Counted from the stretch's first letter, positions 23,248 to 31,051 are shown. The stretch is 42,285 bases of DNA from Adhaeribacter terrigena (GCF_016623615.1 NZ_JAEHFX010000013.1:1-42285); one strand, 5' to 3'. Numbers and translations: made by a program. Notes: generated from the letters alone by a model not told the origin.

Positions 23248-23434
23248 ACATGCCATTCATTTAAGAGATTTATATGGTCATCCCGAGCTTGTCGAGGGAT
23301 CTAACGCGTACCGAACCCGCACGAAAGCTAATCTGAATCCTTGAGCGGTAGGAATTTATCGCTCTTCGCTCAAAATTCCCTTGTAATTCTGCGTTAGTTC
23401 CTTCGATAAGCTCAGGATGACCAGATAATTTGAA
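23248..23434. repeat. Long dispersed repeat with 32-bp imperfect terminal inverted repeats
   Basis: The left arm (23276-23307) begins GGTCATCCCGAGCTTGTCG. The right arm (23391-23422), read on the minus strand, begins GGTCATCCTGAGCTTATCG. They match at 28 of 32 positions by hand alignment. Flanks on both sides (TGCCATTCATTTAAG before, AGATAATTTG after) recur at 30853-30980, so the dispersed unit is longer than the inverted core. No coding potential is seen. It has the form of a non-autonomous mobile repeat. Confidence 0.75.
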
Positions 23435-23480
23435 GGAAATTTTCATTAGTTGACCGCATTGCCCACTAGGTGGACCCTAC

Positions 23481-23510
23481 GAATTTTTAATGTCAAATCC
23501 CTACCGTTCT
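23481..23510 (-). repeat. 30-bp CGSTA element, copy 18
   Basis: Minus strand: AGAACGGTAG, 13 bp beginning GGATTT, then AAAATTC. Ten of its bases overlap the 3' end of rsmG, including the stop codon. Confidence 0.65.
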
Positions 23511-24130
23511 TTCCCTATCGAAGGCACAAAAACAACTTTCTTGGTATCGAAAAAATCTTCTTCGAAATAATTTTTCAGATCGAACAATTCGGTAACTAAA
23601 CCCGATTCAGCAATTTCTTCGGTCAGGTCGCCGCCTTTCAGGTAGTAAAGGCCGTGATTGGGTGCATCGGTTTTCTTGAAGCTGAACTGGATCCACTGGT
23701 AAAATTCGGCTAACCGGGCTACGGCGCGGCTTACAATGTAATCGTAGCGGTCTGGCAATTGTTCAGCACGGATCTGCTGTGCCGTTACGTTGTGCAGTTT
23801 CAGTTCGTCGGCAATGCTTTGCACTACGTGTATTTTTTTACCGATAGAATCTACCAGGTGAAATTTTACTTCCGGAAACATGATGGCTAAAGGCAAACCC
23901 GGTAAACCGCCGCCAGTTCCCACATCGAGCACGTGCGTGTTGGCCGGAAACTGAATGACTTTGGCAATGCCGAGTGAATGCAGAATGTGGCGCGTAGGCA
24001 ATTCGTCGATATCTTTCCGGGAAACCACGTTGATCTTCGCGTTCCAGTCTTTATAGAGTTCGTTCAGGCGGGCGAATTTCTCCTGCTGCTGTTCGGTTAT
24101 TTCAGGGAAGTATTTTTTGATGATATCCAC
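23501..24130 (-). CDS. rsmG: 16S rRNA (guanine-N7) methyltransferase RsmG
   Basis: A 209-residue cytoplasmic enzyme that methylates G527 of 16S rRNA using S-adenosylmethionine. The SAM-binding loop is HVLDVGTGGGLPGLPLAIMFP, shown here as VLDVGTGGGLPG followed by LPLAIMFPE. The acidic ligand is in FHLVDSIGKKI, then YDYIVSRAVARLAEF. The length is normal for the family. It is flanked on both sides by repeat-filled gaps and appears monocistronic. Confidence 0.96.
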   Translation of the reverse strand: MDIIKKYFPEITEQQQEKFARLNELYKDWNAKINVVSRKDIDELPTRHILHSLGIAKVIQFPANTHVLDVGTGGGLPGLPLAIMFPEVKFHLVDSIGKKIHVVQSIADELKLHNVTAQQIRAEQLPDRYDYIVSRAVARLAEFYQWIQFSFKKTDAPNHGLYYLKGGDLTEEIAESGLVTELFDLKNYFEEDFFDTKKVVFVPSIGKER

Positions 24131-24135
24131 GGTGG

Positions 24136-24172
24136 GTAATGGCTAATGAAATAATGTGCTAATGTGCTAATT
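24136..24172. repeat. Tandem micro-repeat TAATGTGC TAATGTGC TAATTAA
   Basis: Degenerate repeats of a unit like AATGTGCTAAT stand directly upstream of rsmG. The same unit occurs in the atpC-atpD gap (34991-35082). Confidence 0.65.
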
Positions 24173-24227
24173 AATTCTGAAGATTAGAATTTTGGTTTCT
24201 ATAATTTAATGAATAATGCAGGTAAAA

Positions 24228-24407
24228 GTCCCCCTTTGGAGGGGGTAGAGCGAGGTTTTTCACGTTTTGTCATTTCAACGCAATGAGAAATCTCTTGAGG
24301 AAGGTAGAATAGTCAGAATAAAAGCTACTACCATCTTGATGAGATCCCTCATGTCGTCGGGATGACCGAATAATGTGGTTCTCCCCCTACCCCATCCAAA
24401 GGAGGAC
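24228..24407. repeat. Nested pair of inverted repeats in the rsmG-sigma gap
   Basis: Outer arms: GTCCCCCTTTGGAGGGGGTA (from 24228) against, on the minus strand from 24407, GTCCTCCTTTGGATGGGGTA. Inner arms: GTCATTTCAACGCAATGAG (from 24269) against, on the minus strand from 24366, GTCATCCCGACGACATGAG. The inner arm ends resemble the ends of the 23276-23422 repeat (GTCATCCC). One dispersed repeat therefore appears to sit inside another. No gene lies within. Confidence 0.7.
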
Positions 24408-24421
24408 AAATTCTGCATTGT

Positions 24422-24451
24422 AAAACGCTATGGATTTAAACGAAAAAACCC
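24422..24451 (+). repeat. 30-bp CGSTA element, copy 19
   Basis: AAAACGCTAT, 13 bp beginning GGATTT, then AAAACCC. The heptamer merges into the sigma-factor terminator. Confidence 0.8.
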
Positions 24452-24466
24452 CGGCCGAAGCCAGGG
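24445..24466 (-). terminator. Terminator of the sigma factor gene
   Basis: On the minus strand AACCCTGGC pairs with GCCGGGGTT, with one mismatch and a four-base loop, followed by a T run. Confidence 0.7.
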
Positions 24467-24496
24467 TTCAATTTCGTTCCTTCAATTAATTTCTAA

Positions 24497-25108
24497 TTAA
24501 ATAAGGTGTTTTTTGTTCTTTACCATGTCATAGAGCAACTCGCGGGCGCGGTGCAGTTGGGCTTTAACCGTGCCAAGCGGGGCGTTGAGTTCGGTAGCAA
24601 TTTCTTCGTAGGAAAGTTCATCGAAATAACGTAGCGTTACCAGACGCTGATATTTATCCGGAAGCTTGGCCACGATAGATTGCATGATCTCGATCTTCTG
24701 ATTTTTGATGGCGCTTTCCTGCGGGGTAAGGTTGTTGTCCTTAAAATCGATGGTGATCTCGTCGCCGTTGTCAATTTTAATGGCCGAATCGATGCTCATC
24801 GTTTTGATCTTGTTCTTGCGAATGAAGTCGATGCAGTTATTGGTGGCAATGCGGAAAAGCCAGGTACTGAAAGCGTATTCGGGGTTGAATTTGTGGAGGT
24901 TACGGAATGCCTTGGCAAACGCTTCGATGGTAAGGTCTTCGGCATCGTCGGGGTTGCGCACCATTTTCAGTACCACGTGGTACACCGGCTTTTTATAGAT
25001 CTGCATCAGTTCGGCGTAAGCTTTTTCGTTGCCTTCCTCTACCGCCGATTGTATCAGTTTGAAGTCGTGCTTGGCCTTTGCCGAAAATTGTTTGTTTACT
25101 TCTTCCAT
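24497..25108 (-). CDS. ECF-type RNA polymerase sigma factor
   Basis: A 203-residue sigma-70 family factor. Region 2 spans about residues 25-95: YKKPVYHVVLKMVRNPDDAEDLTIEAF in two parts, then FSTWLFRIATNNCIDFIRKNK, which carries the -10 recognition and melting residues. A linker with SIDSAIKIDNGDEITIDF follows. Region 4 spans about 140-195: LPDKYQRLVTLRYFDELSYEEIATEL and the helix-turn-helix LGTVKAQLHRARELL. No anti-sigma gene is adjacent, so regulation is not obvious. Its first 13 nt overlap the end of the glycosyltransferase gene, so expression is probably coupled to it. Confidence 0.94.
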   Translation of the reverse strand: MEEVNKQFSAKAKHDFKLIQSAVEEGNEKAYAELMQIYKKPVYHVVLKMVRNPDDAEDLTIEAFAKAFRNLHKFNPEYAFSTWLFRIATNNCIDFIRKNKIKTMSIDSAIKIDNGDEITIDFKDNNLTPQESAIKNQKIEIMQSIVAKLPDKYQRLVTLRYFDELSYEEIATELNAPLGTVKAQLHRARELLYDMVKNKKHLI

Positions 25109-26226
25109 GCTATTTTTTTGAACATTAAGACCGATACGGACAACATTATATATAAGATATAATATATTGCATCTAATATCGGCATGAGTACTACTGAAAG
25201 CCGCTCCTTTAGGTTACCTGCAGCCTGATAATAAATAGAATAAACTACCAGGCAGCGCCCTGCAAATATCGCTCCCAACCACACCAAATTGGCCTGCATA
25301 ACCAAAAGTACGACTGAAAGACCGTAAAATAAGATGTTTGCCAAAATAAAAATTCCGATCCGGAAGCGGTCTGCCAATTTATACTTTTTGCCTGCGCTCA
25401 GGTGCCGGCGTTTCTGCTGCCACCATTCGCGCCAGGTTGCCTTGGCTTTGCTTTCGGTTTGGGCCTCGTAGCCGATCACCACGTTTACTTTGCTGTTGGC
25501 GGCGGCATCGCGCACAAAAAGATCGTCGTCGCCGCCCGTAGCCCGGATGTGCGACGCAAAACCTTTATTCCGGTAAAAACACGATTTAGTATAAGATAAA
25601 TTCCGGCCGACGCCCATGTATGGTTTCCCTTTTACGGCAAACGACAAATACTGCATCGCGGAAAGTAAGGTTTCGTATTTAATAAGATAACCAAGGAAAC
25701 CCGGCAATTGTTCATATTTTCCGTAACCAAGTACAATTTCGGCGCCGTTGGTATAGCCTTTCATCATTTCCGAGATCCAGTTCTCGCTCAGCGGCACGCA
25801 ATCGGCATCGGTAAAAAGCAGGTGTTCGTATTTGGCCGATTTTATGCCCAAGCTCAGCGCATATTTTTTCGGGTTGAAACCAGCGGGCGTATTTTTAATG
25901 GAAATTAAACGCGTGTTGGGGTAATATTGGGTGATCTGCTGCATGTAACCGCCCGTCTGGTCTTTGGAGCGGTCATCGATCAGCATGAGTTCAAACTCGG
26001 GGTAATTCTGCTTCAGGAGTTTAGGAATAAGCTGTAAGAGGTTTTCGAACTCGTTATGCGCGCACACAATTACGGTAACCGGAAACCCGGGCGTTTCGAA
26101 AGGCAGGTGTTTTTTAAAAAGTGCCAGGCTCAGAAAATAGTAAAACGCATAAAAGAACTGCACCAGCACGGTAAACGCCAACAGCAAAAACAGTACGTTC
26201 TCTAAGGAAAAAGGAAGCGGAAACAT
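25096..26226 (-). CDS. Family 2 glycosyltransferase with membrane anchors
   Basis: A 376-residue processive-type glycosyltransferase. An N-terminal membrane helix (residues 10-35) precedes the GT2 fold, which begins FPVTVIVCAHNE. The nucleotide-sugar Asp residues are in ELMLIDDRSKDQT, and the DxD-like motif is in YEHLLFTDADCVPLS. ATGGDDDLFVRDAA and a QxxRW-like WWQQKRRHLSAG follow, and two or three C-terminal membrane helices complete it. The architecture suits transfer to a lipid or polysaccharide at the inner membrane; donor and acceptor are unknown. Its 3' end overlaps the sigma-factor start by 13 nt. An AT-rich palindromic arm lies directly upstream. Confidence 0.92.
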   Translation of the reverse strand: MFPLPFSLENVLFLLLAFTVLVQFFYAFYYFLSLALFKKHLPFETPGFPVTVIVCAHNEFENLLQLIPKLLKQNYPEFELMLIDDRSKDQTGGYMQQITQYYPNTRLISIKNTPAGFNPKKYALSLGIKSAKYEHLLFTDADCVPLSENWISEMMKGYTNGAEIVLGYGKYEQLPGFLGYLIKYETLLSAMQYLSFAVKGKPYMGVGRNLSYTKSCFYRNKGFASHIRATGGDDDLFVRDAAANSKVNVVIGYEAQTESKAKATWREWWQQKRRHLSAGKKYKLADRFRIGIFILANILFYGLSVVLLVMQANLVWLGAIFAGRCLVVYSIYYQAAGNLKERLSVVLMPILDAIYYILYIMLSVSVLMFKKIAWKK

Positions 26227-26260
26227 TTAGTTTAATTAATAATTAAGAATTAATAATTAA

Positions 26261-26290
26261 GCGTTTTTTGGTTGAAAACCCTACCGTTTT
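26261..26290 (-). repeat. 30-bp CGSTA element, copy 20
   Basis: Minus strand: AAAACGGTAG, 13 bp beginning GGTTTT, then AAAACGC. Confidence 0.85.
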
Positions 26291-26414
26291 TCAACCGCTA
26301 CGCCTCAGCCTATTACTAATTCTTTGCGGGAAATTCAAGCATCAAAGCTACCGCTAAAAACAACAATCGCCAACCTTAAAAATCAATTAATTCCTAAAAG
26401 CCGGGCATAGTTCG

Positions 26415-26422
26415 TATCTTTG
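26415..26422 (+). promoter_or_regulatory. Candidate -7 box for tgt
   Basis: TATCTTTG matches TAnnTTTG. The leader would be about 80 nt and would include the right AT-rich arm. The upstream TTTG is not clear. Confidence 0.45.
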
Positions 26423-26506
26423 CCGGCTTATAAAAAGCATTAGTAATTTTGAATGAACGGCAACCGGATATTCTTAATTATTAATTCTTAATTCTTAATT
26501 AAAGTA

Positions 26507-27637
26507 ATGACATTCGAACTTCAAGCCCAGGATTCTGGTTCCAACGCCCGCGCCGGGAAAGTAACCACCGCGCACGGCGAAATACAGACGCCGATCTTTA
26601 TGCCTGTGGGCACGGCTGGCAGCGTTAAAGCCGTGCACCAGCGCGAACTGAAAGAAGATATTCAGGCGCAGATCATCCTGGGGAATACATACCATTTATA
26701 CCTGCGTCCGGGCCTGAACGTACTGGAAGCGGCGGGCGGTCTGCATAAATTCAACGGCTGGGATAAACCAATTCTGACCGATAGCGGCGGCTACCAGGTT
26801 TTCTCGCTTTCGGGCACCCGGAAAATTATTGAGGAAGGCGTAAAATTCAAATCGCACCTGGACGGCTCTACGCATTTGTTTACGCCCGAAAACGTGATGG
26901 ACACACAACGCACCATCGGCGCCGACATTATCATGGCCTTTGATGAATGCACACCCTACCCTTGCGAATACGATTACGCCAAGAACTCCATGCACCGCAC
27001 GCACCGCTGGCTCGAACGCTGCTGCACCCAATTCGATGCTACCGAAGGCAAATACGGCTATGACCAGACTTTATTCCCGATCGTTCAGGGCAGTACTTTC
27101 AGAGATCTTCGTACGCAATCGGCGGAGTTTATTGCCGGCATGAACCGTGAAGGAAATGCCATTGGCGGCCTTAGCGTAGGCGAACCGGCAGAAATGATGT
27201 ACGAAATGACCGACCTGGTTTGCAGCATTCTGCCCAAAGACAAGCCGCGCTATTTAATGGGCGTAGGCACGCCGGCCAATATCCTGGAAAACATTGCGCT
27301 CGGCGTAGACATGTTCGACTGCGTGCTGCCAACGCGTAACGCCCGGAACGGCATGCTTTTCACCACGCAAGGTATTATTAATATCCGGAATGTGCGCTGG
27401 AAAGACGATTTCAGCCCGATAGATGCGGAGCTTGGCGGTTATACCAGTACATTCTATACCAAAGCATATTTGCGCCACCTCATGCACGCCCAGGAATATT
27501 TAGGCGGCATGATAGCCAGCGTACACAATTTAACGTTCTACCTCTGGCTGGTTAAACAAGCCCGCGAGCAAATTCTGGCCGGCACCTTTGCCGCCTGGAA
27601 AAACGTAATGGTAGAAAAACTGATGACACGATTGTAA
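26507..27637 (+). CDS. tgt: tRNA-guanine transglycosylase
   Basis: A 376-residue enzyme that exchanges guanine 34 of GUN-anticodon tRNAs for the queuosine precursor. The general Asp is in PILTDSGGYQVFSLSG, substrate pocket motifs are FDECTPYP and IGGLSVGEP, and the covalent Asp nucleophile is in FDCVLPTRNARNG. The zinc loop is unusual. Where the canonical enzyme has C-x-C-x-x-C (as in PIDPECDCYTC), this one reads PIDAELGGYTSTFY, with all three cysteines absent. The His of the site is retained in SVHNLTFYL. The rest is full length and in frame, so it is probably active, perhaps with a zinc-free fold. Whether this is general in Bacteroidota I cannot check here. Confidence 0.95.
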   Translation: MTFELQAQDSGSNARAGKVTTAHGEIQTPIFMPVGTAGSVKAVHQRELKEDIQAQIILGNTYHLYLRPGLNVLEAAGGLHKFNGWDKPILTDSGGYQVFSLSGTRKIIEEGVKFKSHLDGSTHLFTPENVMDTQRTIGADIIMAFDECTPYPCEYDYAKNSMHRTHRWLERCCTQFDATEGKYGYDQTLFPIVQGSTFRDLRTQSAEFIAGMNREGNAIGGLSVGEPAEMMYEMTDLVCSILPKDKPRYLMGVGTPANILENIALGVDMFDCVLPTRNARNGMLFTTQGIINIRNVRWKDDFSPIDAELGGYTSTFYTKAYLRHLMHAQEYLGGMIASVHNLTFYLWLVKQAREQILAGTFAAWKNVMVEKLMTRL

Positions 27638-27783
27638 TTAGAAATTATGAATTAGAAATTAGAAATGGTTTTTGGGGTTAAGAGTTTTGGAGCCCGAAAG
27701 CATACCGTTTTTATTTCGAATTCACAGACCAAAAATTTCAGAAGAAAATAATTTCTAATTTTTAATTTCTAATCTCTAATTAA
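27635..27783. repeat. Inverted pair of AATTAGAAATT micro-repeat arms
   Basis: The left arm (27635-27666) is composed of TTAGAAATTATGAATTAG-type units and begins with the tgt stop codon. The right arm (27750-27783) is its imperfect reverse complement (ATTTCTAATTTTTAATTTC and on). They bracket copy 21 of the 30-bp element and end 5 bp before the permease start. Confidence 0.75.
27682..27711 (-). repeat. 30-bp CGSTA element, copy 21
   Basis: Minus strand: AAAACGGTAT, 13 bp beginning GCTTTC, then AAAACTC. Confidence 0.92.
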
Positions 27784-27788
27784 AAACT

Positions 27789-28865
27789 GTGAAGCTTTTA
27801 GATAAATATATTCTGAAGAAATTCCTGACCACGTTCTTTTTTGTGGTGTTGCTTTGCGTGCTCATTATCTGCGTGATCGACTTTACCGAAAAGAACGACG
27901 ACTTTATTAAAAATAAGGTAGGCATCGGCTCAGTTCTCTTCGATTATTATTTCAACCTGATCCCGTTTTACGCCAACATGCTCAGCCCGATCACGGTGTT
28001 TATTGCTACCGTTTTCGTTACGGCCAAACTGGCTTCGCATACCGAAATTATTGCGATTCTGAGCAGCGGCGTAAGTTTCCGGCGTTTACTGGTACCCTAT
28101 ATCATCGGGGCAACCATTATTGGCGCCATCATATTCGTTTTGCTGGGCTGGGTTATTCCGAATGCGAATAAAACGCGGGTGGCTTTCGAGATCAAGTACA
28201 TTAAAAATCCGTTCAACTACGATGCGCGCAACATTCACATCAGGGTTGGTCCGGAAAGTTACGTGTACATGGAAAGCTACAACAATACGGCCAACGTGGG
28301 GTATAAATTCGCGCTGGAACATATTGTTGGCACTGACCTTAAAAGCAAACTTTCATCGGAAGTAATTTCGTGGAACCCGGAAAAGAAGAAATGGCGCATC
28401 GATAATTATACGCTCCGTACGTTTAACGGCGAAAAAGAAACCATCAGCTACGGGCAGGCCATAGACACAACGCTGAATCTATTGCCGAAAGATTTTGCCA
28501 GCACGTACCGCCTTTCCGAAACGTTTACCTTGCCCGAACTGAACCGCTACATTGCCGAAAAAGAAGACCGCGGCGCCGATGATACGGAGATTTACCTGAT
28601 CGAAAAATACGAGCGTTTCAGTTACCCTTTTGCCATTATCGTGCTTACCATTATCGGGGTAATTCTGAGTTCCCGGAAATCGCGCGGCGGCGTGGGCTTG
28701 CAGATTGCTTTGGGTTTTGCCCTGGCATTCGTATTCATCATTTTCGTAATTATGAGCCGTAGCTTAGCACAGGTCGGCGATGTTCCGCCCATGCTCGCTT
28801 CCTGGATCCCGCTTATGATCTTCTCGGTGATTGGTGCGGTACTTTATAAGACTGTGCCGAGGTAG
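27789..28865 (+). CDS. LptF/LptG family permease
   Basis: A 358-residue inner-membrane permease of the YjgP/YjgQ family. It forms the membrane part of the ABC exporter that lifts lipopolysaccharide out of the inner membrane. It starts KLLDKYILKKFLTTFFFV, as is typical. Three N-terminal membrane helices are followed by a periplasmic beta-jellyroll of about 130 residues (roughly 125-265), then three C-terminal helices ending in VIGAVLYKTVPR. The start is GTG at 27789, right after the AT-rich arm. Assignment to LptF or LptG is not possible from this alone. It lies downstream of tgt, a neighbour seen in other Bacteroidota. Confidence 0.93.
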   Translation: MKLLDKYILKKFLTTFFFVVLLCVLIICVIDFTEKNDDFIKNKVGIGSVLFDYYFNLIPFYANMLSPITVFIATVFVTAKLASHTEIIAILSSGVSFRRLLVPYIIGATIIGAIIFVLLGWVIPNANKTRVAFEIKYIKNPFNYDARNIHIRVGPESYVYMESYNNTANVGYKFALEHIVGTDLKSKLSSEVISWNPEKKKWRIDNYTLRTFNGEKETISYGQAIDTTLNLLPKDFASTYRLSETFTLPELNRYIAEKEDRGADDTEIYLIEKYERFSYPFAIIVLTIIGVILSSRKSRGGVGLQIALGFALAFVFIIFVIMSRSLAQVGDVPPMLASWIPLMIFSVIGAVLYKTVPR

Positions 28866-28924
28866 GATCGTTATTCATTGTTCGTTTTTCGAAGGCTTTA
28901 AAATGCACCAGGATTAATAGACTT

Positions 28925-28940
28925 CCCGAAAGCTTTCGGG
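28925..28940. repeat. Perfect 16-bp palindrome
   Basis: CCCGAAAGCTTTCGGG lies between the permease and EamA genes. It is followed by GCGCAAGTAAAATGCCAGG, a phrase that loosely recalls the repeat at 8984. It could act as a weak terminator, but has no T tail. Confidence 0.6.
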
Positions 28941-29008
28941 GCGCAAGTAAAATGCCAGGAATATTTCCTGAAGCAATCACCACCTTAAATAATTAGCACC
29001 TTAACTCA

Positions 29009-29944
29009 ATGCCCCGCTTAAAAGATTTTCTCGAGTTACATTTCATTATTTTCCTGTGGGGATTTACCGCCATTTTAGGCAAGCTTATTTCTATTCCGGC
29101 CGTGGAGCTGGTGGCTATCCGTACGCTGATCACCTGCGCGGCGCTGGCTTTGATCATCAAATTCCGGGGCGGACTTTTCAGGGTTGGAAGCCTACCGTTT
29201 TTGCAGATGCTGGGCGTTGGGTTTTTAATTGCTGCGCACTGGATTCTGTTTTTTGCTTCTGCGCGGGTGGCTTCCATTTCTATTTCGCTGGCGGGTTTGG
29301 CTACGGCCAGTTTATGGACCGCTTTGCTGGAACCGATCTTCACGAAAAAGAAAATTAAACCGCACGAAATTCTGCTGGCGATTCTGATCATGATCGGGCT
29401 TTATGTGATCTTTCAGTTTGAATTCGACCATGCGGTAGGCATTGTAATGGCGGTTGGCTCGGCGCTGATGGCAGCTATTTTTACCATCATCAACAGCCGG
29501 CTTACCAAAAAATATCCGGCGGCCACCATCACCTGCTACGAAATGGGCGGCGCTTGTCTGGCTACAGTATTGTTCTTTCCGCTTTACCTGGCTTATTTTA
29601 CCTCGAACTCAGGTTTAGATTTCTCGCTGAGCACTATGGATTGGGTGTGGCTCATGATCCTGACGCTGGTTTGCACGGTGTATGCGTATACCGGCGGCGT
29701 GCGGCTCATGCAGCGCATTTCGGCGTTTGCCATGAACCTGACCGTGAACCTGGAGCCGGTTTACGGCATTCTGCTGGCCTGGGTCATTTTCGGGGAAAGC
29801 GAGCAAATGTCGATGGGTTTTTATTACGGCGCTTTAATCATCCTGGCGGCCGTTTTCATTTACCCGATCCTGGATTCCTGGTATGAGCGTAGGCTGAAAT
29901 CAAAGGCGCCCGTGCCAGCTTCTGAAATTATCGGGAAAGGTTAA
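29009..29944 (+). CDS. EamA/DMT family transporter
   Basis: A 311-residue inner-membrane transporter with ten predicted helices in two EamA repeats (about residues 8-135 and 150-290). Features include HFIIFLWGFTAILGKLI at the start, SLAGLATASLWTALLEPIF at the end of repeat one and MNLTVNLEPVYGILLAWVIFGE at the end of repeat two. These are the classic alanine/proline/glutamate signatures of drug/metabolite exporters. The substrate is unknown. The last 45 bp overlap the 3' end of ispE on the other strand. Confidence 0.93.
   Translation: MPRLKDFLELHFIIFLWGFTAILGKLISIPAVELVAIRTLITCAALALIIKFRGGLFRVGSLPFLQMLGVGFLIAAHWILFFASARVASISISLAGLATASLWTALLEPIFTKKKIKPHEILLAILIMIGLYVIFQFEFDHAVGIVMAVGSALMAAIFTIINSRLTKKYPAATITCYEMGGACLATVLFFPLYLAYFTSNSGLDFSLSTMDWVWLMILTLVCTVYAYTGGVRLMQRISAFAMNLTVNLEPVYGILLAWVIFGESEQMSMGFYYGALIILAAVFIYPILDSWYERRLKSKAPVPASEIIGKG
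29172..29201 (-). repeat. 30-bp CGSTA element, copy 22 (inside the EamA gene)
   Basis: Minus strand: AAAACGGTAG, 13 bp beginning GCTTCC, then AAAAGTC. Host codons read LFRVGSLPFLQ. Confidence 0.8.
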
Positions 29945-30709
29945 TTCCGCCGGAATTTCAGTTTGAAAAATGCCGAAAACCGCCGAACCCGAACCTGTCA
30001 TAGAAGCGTACCTGGCACCAGCTTCAAAAAACTGTTTTTTCAGTTGCGGAAGAATTGGATACGTGGGAAAAAGCGCCGTTTCAAAATCGTTGAACACAGT
30101 TTTTGGCCAGGTTTCCATAGCGTTTTGCACAGCTTCTTTTACCGGGATTTTGGCTGGTTTGGGTTTAATTTTTCCGTAGGCTTCGGCGGTGGTGATGTGA
30201 ATTTCCGGGTAAACAATCATGACCTTGTAGCCGCTCAGATTCATGGTTACCGGTTCAAATTCATCGCCTTTGGCATACGCGTAAACCGGTTTATTCCGGA
30301 TGAAAAAAGCACAATCGGCACCGAGTTTCCGGGCGTAATTTTCGAGTTGTTCCGGCGTTAAGTTAAGTTCGAAAAGTTCGTTTAAACCTTTCAATGCAAA
30401 AGCCGCATCGGCAGAGCCACCGCCTAATCCGGCCCCGATCGGGATGTTTTTGTGCAGGTGCATTTTTACCGGCGGAATTTCAAAATCGGCTTTCAGTAAT
30501 TGGTATGCTTTCAGGCACAAATTGCTTTCCGGGTTGCCGGGAATTTGGATGCCTGACGAGGTAAATTCTATTGCTTCGGCCGGCAGAATTTCCAGGGCGT
30601 CGCACCAGTTTACCGGGTAAAAAACCGATTCCAGGTTATGAAATCCATCCGGGCGGCGCTCGGTTACGTTCAGACCAATGTTTATTTTGGCGTTCGGAAA
30701 TAAGATCAT
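29900..30709 (-). CDS. ispE: 4-diphosphocytidyl-2-C-methyl-D-erythritol kinase
   Basis: A GHMP-family kinase acting in the MEP pathway of isoprenoid synthesis. I choose the ATG at 30709 (269 residues), since MILFPNAKINIGLNVTERR is the canonical N-terminus. A longer frame upstream adds 19 unlikely residues. The ATP loop is NIPIGAGLGGGSADAAFAL, the acidic base region is KLGADCAFFI, and the C-terminal GHMP motif is ARYASMTGSGSAVFGIF. It ends inside the EamA gene on the opposite strand. One copy of the 30-bp element is embedded in the coding sense. Confidence 0.96.
   Translation of the reverse strand: MILFPNAKINIGLNVTERRPDGFHNLESVFYPVNWCDALEILPAEAIEFTSSGIQIPGNPESNLCLKAYQLLKADFEIPPVKMHLHKNIPIGAGLGGGSADAAFALKGLNELFELNLTPEQLENYARKLGADCAFFIRNKPVYAYAKGDEFEPVTMNLSGYKVMIVYPEIHITTAEAYGKIKPKPAKIPVKEAVQNAMETWPKTVFNDFETALFPTYPILPQLKKQFFEAGARYASMTGSGSAVFGIFQTEIPAELTFPDNFRSWHGRL
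30097..30126 (-). repeat. 30-bp CGSTA element, copy 23 (inside ispE)
   Basis: Minus strand: AAAACGCTAT, 13 bp beginning GGAAAC, then AAAACTG. In the sense strand of ispE the codons read VQNAMETWPKTV. Confidence 0.85.
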
Positions 30710-30852
30710 GCGGCAGAAATTTGGAAAGCAAAGTTGCGAAATTCCGATGACTAACCTGAACGGCAAAGCGTAAAGTTTTGAAACGGTAATGCAGTTTTTG
30801 AAATTAATCGAAAGATTTGCCGCAATAATCTGTGAACAGGCCTAGACCCAAT

Positions 30853-30980
30853 GCCATCAACTTAAGGAATTATTGGGTCTTCCCGACCTTGGGAGGGAAC
30901 TAACGCGTACCGAACTTACCAGGAATTTAGCTCCGCTGGATCTTCGATTTCTTCGACAGGCTCAGAATGATCAGATAATT
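30853..30980. repeat. Decayed relative of the 23248-23434 repeat
   Basis: It shares in order TGCCATCAACTTAAG, a GGTCTTCCCGACCTTGGG arm, CTAACGCGTACCGAAC, CTTCGACAGGCTCAGAATGA and AGATAATTTG with the 23248 repeat, in the same orientation. The middle is shorter and the arms no longer pair well. Confidence 0.65.
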
Positions 30981-31021
30981 TGTCGCAATTATGCGCGGAC
31001 AGGTCAAGCCCGGCCCTACTT

Positions 31022-31051
31022 GACTTTTCCGGTTGATTTCCCTACCGTTTT
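31022..31051 (-). repeat. 30-bp CGSTA element, copy 24
   Basis: Minus strand: AAAACGGTAG, 13 bp beginning GGAAAT, then AAAAGTC. It lies just upstream of the pglC-like gene. Confidence 0.88.

Larger units (their letters stand above)
26231..26502. repeat. Inverted pair of AT-rich micro-repeat arms
   Basis: The left arm (26231-26260) is built of AATTAATAATTAAG units. The right arm (26471-26502) is its near-exact reverse complement (TTCTTAATTATTAATTC and on). They bracket about 210 bp between the divergent glycosyltransferase and tgt genes, including copy 20 of the 30-bp element. Confidence 0.75.

Noticed and set aside
30757-30802. AAAACTTTAC on the minus strand and GAAACGGTAA on the plus strand upstream of ispE
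   Set aside because: Both resemble the 30-bp element core, but neither has the second A tract at the right distance.
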